From NCBI RefSeq assembly GCF_001866645.1, contig NZ_MLYP01000039.1, forward strand, positions 186,001-250,000: DNA of 64,000 nt. The letters are read 5' to 3'. Under the pieces are notes generated by a model. It was not told where the DNA came from, did not search any database, and saw only the letters and a list, made by a program, of their open reading frames with translations. Positions within the stretch are counted from its first letter, which is position 1, and each line of letters opens with the position of its first letter. Shown here one piece after another: positions 24,447 through 31,765 of the stretch. The stretch comes from Streptomyces colonosanans. Its GTDB lineage: Bacteria; Actinomycetota; Actinomycetes; Streptomycetales; Streptomycetaceae. Made by a program: the position numbers and the translations under genes.

Positions 24447-25079
24447 ATGCCTGCCACCGAAGCCGCGCCCACGGCCATCGCCGCTTACGAGGATGCGCCG
24501 CTCCGCGTCGCCGTCATCGTCGGCAGCGTTCGCGAGGGCCGCGGGGGCCGTGCCGTCACTGACTGGTTCCTCGGCACCGCCGCGGGCCACGCCGGCCTGG
24601 AACTGGATGTCATCGACCTCGTGGACGTCCAACTACCGCTCGTCATGCCCGGCTGGGGCAGCACGCCGAGCCCGGAGGCCGTCGCCGCGCTGGCAGACGT
24701 CACACCGCGTCTGGCCGCCGCCGACGCCTTCGTCATCGTCACCCCCGAGTACAACCACAGCTTCCCGGCCGCACTGAAGAACCTCATCGACTGGCACCGC
24801 GGGCAGTGGCACGCCAAGCCGGTCGGCTTCGTCTCCTATGGCGGACTCGGCGGGGGCCTGCGTGCCGTCGAGCAGCTCCGACTGGTCTTCGCCGAGCTGC
24901 ACGCCATGACGGTGCGCGACTCCGTCAGCTTGCACGGGCCGTGGTCGGGCCTCGCGGAAAACGGTTCGCCGCGCGACACGGCCGTGTGCGAGGGCGCGGC
25001 CAAGGGCATGCTCGGCCAGCTGGTCTGGTGGGGGCGGGCGCTGCGGGTGGCTCGCGCGACCCTGCCCTACGAGGGCTGA
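24447..25079 (+). CDS. NADPH-dependent FMN reductase
   Basis: A 210-aa flavodoxin-like reductase. GSVREGRGG (about 28-36) binds the FMN phosphate, and TPEYNHSFPAALKNLIDW is the family signature. The later GGLGGGLRAVEQL contacts the flavin. ATG 24447 was chosen for length. It is 14 bp from the MFS gene and in one operon with it. It could reduce a quinone, azo or metal compound that the exporter also handles; that link is inference. Confidence 0.9.
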   Translation: MPATEAAPTAIAAYEDAPLRVAVIVGSVREGRGGRAVTDWFLGTAAGHAGLELDVIDLVDVQLPLVMPGWGSTPSPEAVAALADVTPRLAAADAFVIVTPEYNHSFPAALKNLIDWHRGQWHAKPVGFVSYGGLGGGLRAVEQLRLVFAELHAMTVRDSVSLHGPWSGLAENGSPRDTAVCEGAAKGMLGQLVWWGRALRVARATLPYEG

Positions 25080-25093
25080 AGGGGGAGCGGGAG

Positions 25094-26515
25094 ATGGCCG
25101 TGACACAGACCGTGGGAGGGGCAGTCGAGTCATCGCCGGAGGAGCGCCGGACCGCGCCCACGGCGCTCAACCGAGCGATCGTCGTCGTGATCACCGGCTC
25201 CGTGATGTCGGTGCTCGACATGACGATCGTCAACGTCGCGCTGCGCAGCCTCTCCGAGGCGTTCCGCGCCCCGCTTGCGACGATCCAGTGGACCGCGACC
25301 GCGTACACGCTTGCGCTCGCCGCCGTCATTCCGACTGCGGGATGGGCGATGGGACGGATCGGCGCCAAGCGCGCATACCTGACAGCCCTCGCGCTGTTCA
25401 CGCTTGGGTCGCTGCTCGCTGCGTGCGCGTGGGATGCGGGGAGCCTGATCGCGTTCCGCGCGGTGCAGGGGCTCGGCGGTGGGCTGCTCATGCCCGTCGG
25501 TATGGCGATGGTGATGCGCGCCGCAGACCGTGCGCGGCTTGGGCGGGCGATGGCGCTGCTCGGGCTGCCCGTTCTCGTCGGGCCGGCCGCCGGGCCGATG
25601 TTGGGCGGCTGGCTGATCGACACCGCGTCCTGGCGCTGGATCTTCCTCATCAACCTGCCCCTGGGCGCGGCAGCGTTGGCGCTCGCCGCAACGCTGCTAC
25701 GGCCCGACGCGCCGGGCGGCACCTCATCGGGCCCCAAGCTCGACGTCCCGGGCCTGCTGATGTTCTCGCCGGGCCTCGCGCTGCTGCTGTTCGGGCTGAC
25801 TCGGGGCGGAGAGCGCGGTGGCTTCGCCTCGCCCGGCGCGCTCGTCCCCACCCTTGCCGGTGCCGTACTCGTCGCCGCCTTCGTGCGGCGCGCGCTGATG
25901 GTCCGTGAGCCGCTGCTCGACCTGTGGCTGCTGCGCGACCGCACGTTCGCAGTCGGGATCGGCACGCTCGCGCTGTTCACATGTGGCTACTTCGGATCGA
26001 TGCTGCTCGGGCCGATGTACTGGCAGCAGGTGCGGGGCATGAGCGCGACGGCGGCGGGAGCGCTGGGCGCGCCGGTAGCGCTCACTGTCGGGGCGACGAT
26101 GCAGATCGCCGCGCGGCGCATCGACAAGGCGTCGCCGCGGCGGCTGATCCCGGCCGGGATCGCGGTGGGAGCGCTCGGGATGGCGCTGACGGCGGTTCAG
26201 GTCGGAACGGATGGGGTGGCGGCCTGGCGGGTCGTCTGCTCGGCGATGGTCATGGGCGTCGGCTCCGGGATGGTGCTGATGCCGACGATGGCGACCGCCA
26301 GCCGCGACCTGCCGAAGGACCGAATGGCCGCGGCGAGCACCGCGTTGAGCATCAACTCGCAGCTGTGGGCGTCGATGGGGACGGCACTCATCTCCGTGGT
26401 GCTGGGCTCGGCGGGCGCGGACCCGGCGGGGTTCCGGATCGCGTACGCGGTCGCGGCGGCCGTGCTCGCGCTGGCGCTGCTGCCCGCGTCACTGCTCCCG
26501 CACCGGCGGTCGTAA
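25094..26515 (+). CDS. DHA2 family MFS drug exporter
   Basis: A 473-aa protein with about 14 membrane helices. MSVLDMTIVNVALRSLSEAF is the D1 motif of DHA2 proteins, GWAMGRIGAKRAYL motif A and GPAAGPMLGGWLID motif C. The ATG is preceded by GGGGGAGCGGGAG. It is the second gene of the tetR-controlled operon inside the tRNA-Ser relic. The substrate is unknown. Confidence 0.9.
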   Translation: MAVTQTVGGAVESSPEERRTAPTALNRAIVVVITGSVMSVLDMTIVNVALRSLSEAFRAPLATIQWTATAYTLALAAVIPTAGWAMGRIGAKRAYLTALALFTLGSLLAACAWDAGSLIAFRAVQGLGGGLLMPVGMAMVMRAADRARLGRAMALLGLPVLVGPAAGPMLGGWLIDTASWRWIFLINLPLGAAALALAATLLRPDAPGGTSSGPKLDVPGLLMFSPGLALLLFGLTRGGERGGFASPGALVPTLAGAVLVAAFVRRALMVREPLLDLWLLRDRTFAVGIGTLALFTCGYFGSMLLGPMYWQQVRGMSATAAGALGAPVALTVGATMQIAARRIDKASPRRLIPAGIAVGALGMALTAVQVGTDGVAAWRVVCSAMVMGVGSGMVLMPTMATASRDLPKDRMAAASTALSINSQLWASMGTALISVVLGSAGADPAGFRIAYAVAAAVLALALLPASLLPHRRS

Positions 26516-26586
26516 CCGGCCGGCCACGAGTACGTCGTCGGCCGCACTGATCACCTCTCGTCACTTCACCACTGAGCGGAGACGAG

Positions 26587-26745
26587 ATGACTCACCCGAT
26601 CGAGCACCGGTCCTGGGGCCCGCAGGCTCGTCGGCACGGCTTGGATGACCGGACTCGCCTGCGCGCTGCGCCGCGACGGCGTCGATCCGGGCGAGGCTGG
26701 CCTGACTGTGGGAACGTCCGCAGGGGCGATCGACGTCTTTGCGAG
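26587..26745 (+). pseudogene. patatin-like phospholipase, frameshifted N-terminal remnant
   Basis: ATG 26587 (MTHPIEHR) has a Shine-Dalgarno GGAGACGAG. After two small frameshifts the sequence continues as LVGTAWMTGLACALRRDGVD and then LTVGTSAGAI. This is the start of a patatin domain with the GxSxG nucleophile elbow. Nothing of the catalytic Asp half remains after about 26745. Confidence 0.65.
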
Positions 26746-26864
26746 CGAGCGGTCCGAGCCAGCGCTACGGCGGGACGGAACTGCGGAACGGCGGAATGCC
26801 GAAGGCCCCGACTGCACAGCTTGGGTTCTAGGAGTCGTCGCAACACCCCAGTTCAAGGGGTGCG

Positions 26865-26975
26865 ATGGAGTTCGAGATCCGCAAGGTGCGGACGGTGGCG
26901 CAAGGCCGTAAGAAGCTGGTCCGTGAGCGGGAGGAATACTTCCGGCTCATGGACCAGGGCCTGACCTGCGGCTGA
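26865..26975 (+). pseudogene. N-terminal fragment of a transposase-like protein
   Basis: Thirty-six codons, MEFEIRKVRTVAQGRKKLVR continuing EREEYFRLMDQG, then a stop. They look like the first helix of Streptomyces transposases of the IS30 type. The remainder is missing. The family is assigned from memory. Confidence 0.5.
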
Positions 26976-27032
26976 GTGGGGCTGAACGTAGGTGGTGAAC
27001 GGCAGCCGACCGGCGGCTTCACGCTTCCCCGC

Positions 27033-27221
27033 ATGCCGTTCCAGCGCTCCCGCGGCCCGATGCGGATCACCGCCGTAGAACGCGCCGCCGCCTTTGCGGC
27101 GCTGGGATGCCCGCCGTGGGAGCTCGGGCTGTGCGCCAGCTGCGGCCAGCTGATGCGGCGCTACGGCCGGAACGCCGCCATGAACTGCAACGTGTGCCGG
27201 GCCGTTCTCAACGGGCGATAA
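27033..27221 (+). CDS. small zinc-ribbon-like protein
   Basis: A 62-aa product (or 53 aa from ATG 27060). CASC and CNVC pairs separated by 17 residues (GQLMRRYGRNAAMN between them) suggest a zinc knuckle. It is preceded by AAFAALGCPPWELGL. It is probably a leftover of the integrative element. The function is unknown. Confidence 0.5.
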   Translation: MPFQRSRGPMRITAVERAAAFAALGCPPWELGLCASCGQLMRRYGRNAAMNCNVCRAVLNGR

Positions 27222-27224
27222 CCG

Positions 27225-27236
27225 GAACTGCAACCA
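27225..27236 (+). repeat. element-end direct repeat, right copy
   Basis: GAACTGCAACCA, identical to 23549-23560 and in the same orientation, 63 bp inside the intact tRNA-Ser. Confidence 0.5.
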
Positions 27237-27244
27237 CGGAACGA

Positions 27245-27279
27245 CGAAGGTCCCGACCGCACTGCGGTCGGGACCTTCG
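27245..27279 (-). terminator. terminator of tRNA-Ser(GGA)
   Basis: CGAAGGTCCCGACCGCA and its exact complement form a 17-bp stem with a 1-nt centre, 20 bp past the tRNA 3' end. Confidence 0.8.
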
Positions 27280-27299
27280 TTTCGGCTGGTCAGCCGTGG

Positions 27300-27384
27300 C
27301 GGAGGATACGAGATTCGAACTCGTGAGGGGTTGCCCCCAACACGCTTTCCAAGCGTGCGCCCTAGGCCTCTAGGCGAATCCTCC
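27300..27384 (-). tRNA. tRNA-Ser(GGA)
   Basis: The acceptor GGAGGAT pairs with ATCCTCC. The anticodon loop tTGGAAa gives GGA, and the long variable arm makes it class II. Its 3' half is the attachment sequence of the relic element. Confidence 0.95.
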
Positions 27385-27446
27385 GCCGGAAACATTACAT
27401 GACGTTGGGGAGTGCTAGCGAACTCGTTCGGGCCCCGGCGATCGGG

Positions 27447-27452
27447 TAGGCT
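27447..27452 (+). promoter_or_regulatory. probable -10 box of the SRP RNA gene
   Basis: TAGGCT lies 6 nt before the predicted RNA 5' end. No convincing -35 hexamer is seen. Confidence 0.35.
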
Positions 27453-27457
27453 GGGGG

Positions 27458-27547
27458 TCAGCCCCTCACGCGGCGCTATCTGACTGAACTCCCCCAGGGC
27501 CGGAAGGCAGCAAGGGTAGGTCGGCTCTGGCGGGTGCGTGGGGGGTC
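27458..27547 (+). ncRNA. ffs: small signal recognition particle RNA (4.5S-type)
   Basis: The conserved apical loop GGCCGGAAGGCAGCAAGGGT, with the GGAA tetraloop and the AGCA internal loop bound by Ffh, is intact. Flanking CCCCC and GGGGG close the hairpin. Its place just upstream of dnaX is the usual one in streptomycetes. The ends are approximate. Confidence 0.88.
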
Positions 27548-27625
27548 TTGTGCGTTCCGGGGGGAGAGCGCCGGGGAAGGGATGCGGGGCCGCAGCTCGA
27601 GCGGGGAGCTTTGTCGGCGGGCGCC

Positions 27626-27641
27626 TATAACCTCGTATGTG
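27626..27641 (+). promoter_or_regulatory. -10-like TATAAC directly before the dnaX start
   Basis: TATAAC (27626-27631) ends 9 nt before GTG 27641 and there is no Shine-Dalgarno between. It suggests a leaderless dnaX transcript. The -35 region is not clear. Confidence 0.4.
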
Positions 27642-29878
27642 TGTCGTCTCTCGCGTTGTACCGCCGCTATCGCCCGGAGTCGTTCGCCGAGGTCATCGGG
27701 CAGGAGCATGTCACTGACCCGCTGCAGCAGGCGCTGCGGAACAACCGGGTCAACCACGCGTACCTGTTCAGCGGTCCGCGCGGCTGTGGAAAGACGACCA
27801 GCGCGCGGATTCTGGCCCGGTGCCTGAACTGCGAGAAGGGGCCGACGCCGACGCCGTGCGGCGAGTGCCAGTCCTGTCGGGACCTGGCCAGGAACGGGCC
27901 GGGGTCCATCGACGTCATCGAGATCGACGCAGCATCGCACGGTGGTGTCGACGACGCCCGTGACCTGCGGGAGAAGGCCTTCTTCGGGCCTGCGAGCAGC
28001 CGGTACAAGATCTACATCATCGACGAGGCCCACATGGTCACGTCGGCCGGTTTCAACGCGCTGCTCAAGGTCGTCGAGGAACCGCCCGAGCACCTCAAGT
28101 TCATCTTCGCCACCACCGAGCCCGAGAAGGTCATCGGGACCATCCGGTCGCGTACGCACCACTACCCCTTCCGTCTCGTGCCGCCGGGGACCCTTCGGGA
28201 CTACCTCGCCGAGGTGTGTCAGAAGGAGGACATCCCCGTCGAGGACGGGGTGCTGCCGCTCGTCGTGCGCGCGGGCGCGGGATCCGTGCGTGACTCGATG
28301 TCCGTCATGGACCAGCTGCTGGCGGGCGCGGGCGCCGAGGGTGTGACGTACGCCATGGCCACCTCGCTGCTCGGGTACACGGACGGGTCGCTGCTCGACT
28401 CCGTCGTCGAGTCCTTCGCGTCCGGCGACGGGGCCGCCGCCTTCGAGGTCGTGGACCGGATCATCGAGGGGGGCAACGACCCTCGGCGGTTCGTCGCCGA
28501 CCTGCTGGAGCGGCTGCGGGACCTCGTGATCCTGGCCGCCGTGCCCGACGCCGTGGAGAAGGGGCTCATCGACGCCCCCGCCGACGTACTGGAGCGGATG
28601 CAGGCCCAGGCGGGCGTCTTCGGTCCGGCCGAACTGAGCCGCGCCGCCGATCTCGTCAACGAGGGGCTCACCGAGATGCGCGGGGCCACCTCTCCCCGGC
28701 TCCAGCTCGAGCTGATCTGCGCGCGCGTACTGCTCCCCGCCGCGTACGGCGACGAGCGGTCCGTCATGGCCCGGCTCGACCGGCTGGAGCGGGGCGTCAG
28801 CTTCTCGGGCGGCGGTGCGGGCCCCGCCATGGGGTACGTGCCGGGGCCCGAGGCGCACGGAGGGATGGCCGGGGCGCCGGTGCCGCAGGGGGCGGCGCCC
28901 GTTCCGCCCGGTGGCGGTGTCGCGGCGGCCCGGGCCGCGGTGCGCGCCAGTGGGGCATCCGGTCCGGGAGGTCACGAGGGTGAGACGGCGCCCGTTCCGG
29001 AACCGCCTGAGACCGCTCCGGCTGCCCCGGCTCCCGCCGCCCCCGCGGCCGCTGAGCCGCAGGCTGCCCCTGCTCCCGCCGCTCCGGGTGCCTGGCCCAC
29101 CGCTGCCGCCGCGGGCGGTGGCCGGAGGCCCGGCGGGTGGCCCACGGCCGCGCCCGCGGGTGGGGGGCGACCCCCGGCTGCTCCCGCGCAGCCGGCCGCA
29201 CCCGTGCCGGCCGCACCCGTGCCGGCCGCACCCGTGCCGGCCGCACCCGTGCCGGCTGCCGCTGCCGCACCGGCGGCCGGCGGGCTCGACCCCCGCATGC
29301 TCTGGCCGAACATCCTGGAGGCCGTCAAGAATCGCCGCCGCTTCACCTGGATCCTCCTGAGTCAGAACGCTCAGGTGGCGGGCTTCGACGGTACGACGCT
29401 GCAACTCGGCTTCGTGAACGCGGGCGCGCGGGACAACTTCGCGAGCAGCGGCAGCGAGGACGTCTTGCGGCAGGCACTGGCCGAGCAGTTCAACGTGCAG
29501 TGGAAGATCGAGGCGATCGTCGACCCGTCCGGTGGCTCGGCCGCGCCGGCCGCCGCGGGCTCCGGATCCGGGGGCGGCGGTTTCAACTCGGGAGCGAGCG
29601 GCGGATACGGCGGCGCACCCGCCGCGCAGCGCCCCGCACGCCAGCAGTCCGCCCCGGTAGCGCGTCCTGCCGCCCCGGCGGAGCCGGCTCCCTCGCCGGC
29701 ACCGGTGGCGCCGACGGCACCCGCCGGGCCTCCCGCCCCGGAGCGACACGTGGTCGCCCCCGAGGACGACATGCCGGCGGACGACGACCCCGACCTCGAC
29801 GAGTCGGCCCTCTCGGGCCATGAACTGATCGTCCGGGAACTGGGGGCGACGGTGGTGGAGGAGTTCTCGAACGAGTAG
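27641..29878 (+). CDS. dnaX: DNA polymerase III subunits gamma/tau
   Basis: A 745-aa clamp-loader ATPase. Walker A GPRGCGKTT is at 45-53. A zinc module with cysteines at 61, 64, 73, 76 and 79 follows, then Walker B IIDEAHM and the sensor-1 FIFATTEPEKV. Domain III ends near 400. A 190-residue Pro/Ala-rich linker follows, with five PAAPV units. Then comes the tau-specific domain (DPRMLWPNILEAVKNRRRFT) and an acidic end. GTG 27641 gives MSSLALYRRYRPE, the family start. No frameshift site for a separate gamma form was found. Confidence 0.95.
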   Translation: MSSLALYRRYRPESFAEVIGQEHVTDPLQQALRNNRVNHAYLFSGPRGCGKTTSARILARCLNCEKGPTPTPCGECQSCRDLARNGPGSIDVIEIDAASHGGVDDARDLREKAFFGPASSRYKIYIIDEAHMVTSAGFNALLKVVEEPPEHLKFIFATTEPEKVIGTIRSRTHHYPFRLVPPGTLRDYLAEVCQKEDIPVEDGVLPLVVRAGAGSVRDSMSVMDQLLAGAGAEGVTYAMATSLLGYTDGSLLDSVVESFASGDGAAAFEVVDRIIEGGNDPRRFVADLLERLRDLVILAAVPDAVEKGLIDAPADVLERMQAQAGVFGPAELSRAADLVNEGLTEMRGATSPRLQLELICARVLLPAAYGDERSVMARLDRLERGVSFSGGGAGPAMGYVPGPEAHGGMAGAPVPQGAAPVPPGGGVAAARAAVRASGASGPGGHEGETAPVPEPPETAPAAPAPAAPAAAEPQAAPAPAAPGAWPTAAAAGGGRRPGGWPTAAPAGGGRPPAAPAQPAAPVPAAPVPAAPVPAAPVPAAAAAPAAGGLDPRMLWPNILEAVKNRRRFTWILLSQNAQVAGFDGTTLQLGFVNAGARDNFASSGSEDVLRQALAEQFNVQWKIEAIVDPSGGSAAPAAAGSGSGGGGFNSGASGGYGGAPAAQRPARQQSAPVARPAAPAEPAPSPAPVAPTAPAGPPAPERHVVAPEDDMPADDDPDLDESALSGHELIVRELGATVVEEFSNE
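29191..29250 (+). repeat. four tandem 15-bp units inside dnaX
   Basis: GCCGGCCGCACCCGT occurs four times without change and encodes repeated (P)AAPVP in the linker. The copy number is likely to vary between strains. Confidence 0.85.
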
Positions 29879-30079
29879 GGCGCCCAGGGCGAGCGAAAAG
29901 GACAAGGGGAAGCGGCGGAACGGGTAAGGGCGAGGGCTCGGAGGACGGCGGGCCCCCCTTTTCCCGGATCCGCTCGGGACGAACTCCCGGCCCGCTTGGG
30001 ACGAACCCACAAATCCCCGCCCCGCTCCGCTTCAGTGGCCCGCACAAAGCCGTCGGGCTGCGCCCGTTAGGCTGACCCC

Positions 30080-31336
30080 GTGAAGGTTCTCGTCATCGGT
30101 AGTGGTGCCCGCGAGCACGCCCTGTGCCGTTGTCTCTCGCTCGACCCCGACGTCACCGCGCTGCACTGCGCCCCCGGAAACGCGGGGATTGCCGAGGTGG
30201 CCCAACTGCATCGGATCGACGCTCTCGACGGAGAGGCCGTGGCCGCGCTGGCCACCGACCTCGGCGTCGAGCTGGTCGTCGTGGGCCCGGAGGCGCCGCT
30301 CGTCGCGGGTGTCGCCGACGCCGTGCGCGAGGTGGGGATCCCGGTCTTCGGCCCCTCCCAGGAGGCCGCACAACTGGAAGGCTCCAAGGCCTTCGCCAAG
30401 GACGTGATGGCGGCCGCGGGCGTACCCACCGCCCGTTCGTACGTCTGCACGACCGTCCAGGAGGTCGAGGAGGCGCTCGATGCCTTCGGCGCCCCGTACG
30501 TCGTGAAGGACGACGGCCTCGCCGCCGGCAAGGGCGTCGTCGTCACCACGGACCTGGAGGCCGCGAAGGCGCATGCGGCCGACTGCGAGCGCGTCGTCAT
30601 CGAGGAGTTCCTCGACGGACCCGAGGTGTCCCTGTTCGCCGTCACCGACGGCGAGACGGTCCTCCCCCTTCAGCCGGCCCAGGACTTCAAGCGCGCCCTG
30701 GACGGTGACGAGGGGCCGAACACCGGTGGCATGGGCGCGTACTCGCCGTTGCCGTGGGCCGACCCGAAGCTGGTCGAGGAGGTCCTGCGGACCGTTCTGC
30801 AGCCCACCGTCGACGAGATGCGCCGCCGCGGCACCCCGTTCTCCGGGCTGCTGTACGCGGGGTTGGCGATCACCTCGCGCGGTGTGCGGGTCATCGAGTT
30901 CAACGCCCGGTTCGGAGACCCCGAGACCCAGGTCGTCCTCGCCCGTCTGAAGACCCCGCTCGCCGGTGTACTGCTGGCCGCCGCCAAGGGCACCCTCGCC
31001 GACCTCGAGGCCCTGCGCTGGAGCGACGACGCGGCGGTCACCGTGGTCGTGGCCTCGCACAACTACCCCGGCACCCCGCGCACCGGCGACCCGATCACCG
31101 GGCTCGACGAAGTGGCGGCCCAGGACGCCCCGTTCGCGTACGTCCTGCACGCCGGTACCCGGAGCGAGGGCGGCGCGGTCGTGAGCGCGGGCGGACGTGT
31201 GCTGTCGGTCACGGCGACCGGCGCGGATCTGGCCGAGGCGCGCCGTCGGGCGTACAGGGCCGTCGGCCGCATCGGGCTCGACGGATCCCAGCACCGTACG
31301 GACATCGCGGCGAAGGCCGCGGAAGCCGCAGTCTGA
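30080..31336 (+). CDS. purD: phosphoribosylamine-glycine ligase (GARS)
   Basis: A 418-aa ATP-grasp enzyme, the second step of de novo purine synthesis (PRA + Gly + ATP to GAR). The N-domain starts MKVLVIGSGAREHAL, the ATP-grasp signature DDGLAAGKGVVV follows, and GDPETQVVLARLKTPL is in the C-part. The catalytic segment FNARFGDPE is intact. GTG 30080 is the start. It is a single gene 200 bp after dnaX, with its own terminator. Confidence 0.97.
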   Translation: MKVLVIGSGAREHALCRCLSLDPDVTALHCAPGNAGIAEVAQLHRIDALDGEAVAALATDLGVELVVVGPEAPLVAGVADAVREVGIPVFGPSQEAAQLEGSKAFAKDVMAAAGVPTARSYVCTTVQEVEEALDAFGAPYVVKDDGLAAGKGVVVTTDLEAAKAHAADCERVVIEEFLDGPEVSLFAVTDGETVLPLQPAQDFKRALDGDEGPNTGGMGAYSPLPWADPKLVEEVLRTVLQPTVDEMRRRGTPFSGLLYAGLAITSRGVRVIEFNARFGDPETQVVLARLKTPLAGVLLAAAKGTLADLEALRWSDDAAVTVVVASHNYPGTPRTGDPITGLDEVAAQDAPFAYVLHAGTRSEGGAVVSAGGRVLSVTATGADLAEARRRAYRAVGRIGLDGSQHRTDIAAKAAEAAV

Positions 31337-31765
31337 GCGCCCGGGCGCAGCACGGGCCGATGCCGTAGCGCGGCCCGAAGACCCCATGGGCCCCGCATCC
31401 GTCTCGGGATTCGGGGCCCTTGCCATGAGCGGGCCATGAGTAGGCCATGGGTCGGCCACGAGCAGGGGCCTGAGCAATCGAGGGGCTGATCCTTGCCCTG
31501 CTCCTTGCCCTGCGTCATCCACCTTTCCCCAAAGCCATTCCATCGAGTGACCGGTGCCCCATCCTGCTGACGATGGCCGGAGCCCCAACTAGGGTGCGGC
31601 GCAGGCGTTCCGGCACTTGGCCCACCGGCATTGCGATGTCAGTGACGGATGCCACAGTGGGGGAGTGAGCAACGCACGGGCATCCGGCGGCGATTTCCGT
31701 GACGGAGACCGTCACGGCGTGTGTCGCGCCAAACAGAGGCGGGACAGAGGGGGTGACGGCCGGTC
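31337..31765. other. intergenic region after purD
   Basis: It holds the purD terminator (31388-31419). The remainder shows no gene with proper codon bias and no clear promoter. Confidence 0.5.
31388..31419 (+). terminator. terminator of purD
   Basis: GGGCCCCG and CGGGGCCC arms, extended inward by ATCC/GGAT with one bulge on each side, 52 bp after the stop. Confidence 0.7.

Larger units (their letters stand above)
23391..27384. mobile_element. relic integrative element at tRNA-Ser(GGA), about 3.9 kb
   Basis: Bounded by the tRNA-Ser 3'-half duplication at 23391-23432 and the intact tRNA at 27300-27384. A 12-bp direct repeat GAACTGCAACCA lies just inside each end (23549-23560 and 27225-27236) and may be an integrase arm site. 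The cargo is tetR, FMN reductase and an MFS exporter, followed by a broken patatin gene, a transposase-like start and a zinc-ribbon ORF. No integrase or excisionase remains, so it should be immobile. Confidence 0.75.

Noticed and set aside
29191..29265. Short tandem repeats considered as a CRISPR array
   Set aside because: The units are contiguous 15-mers in frame within dnaX, with no spacers and no cas genes.
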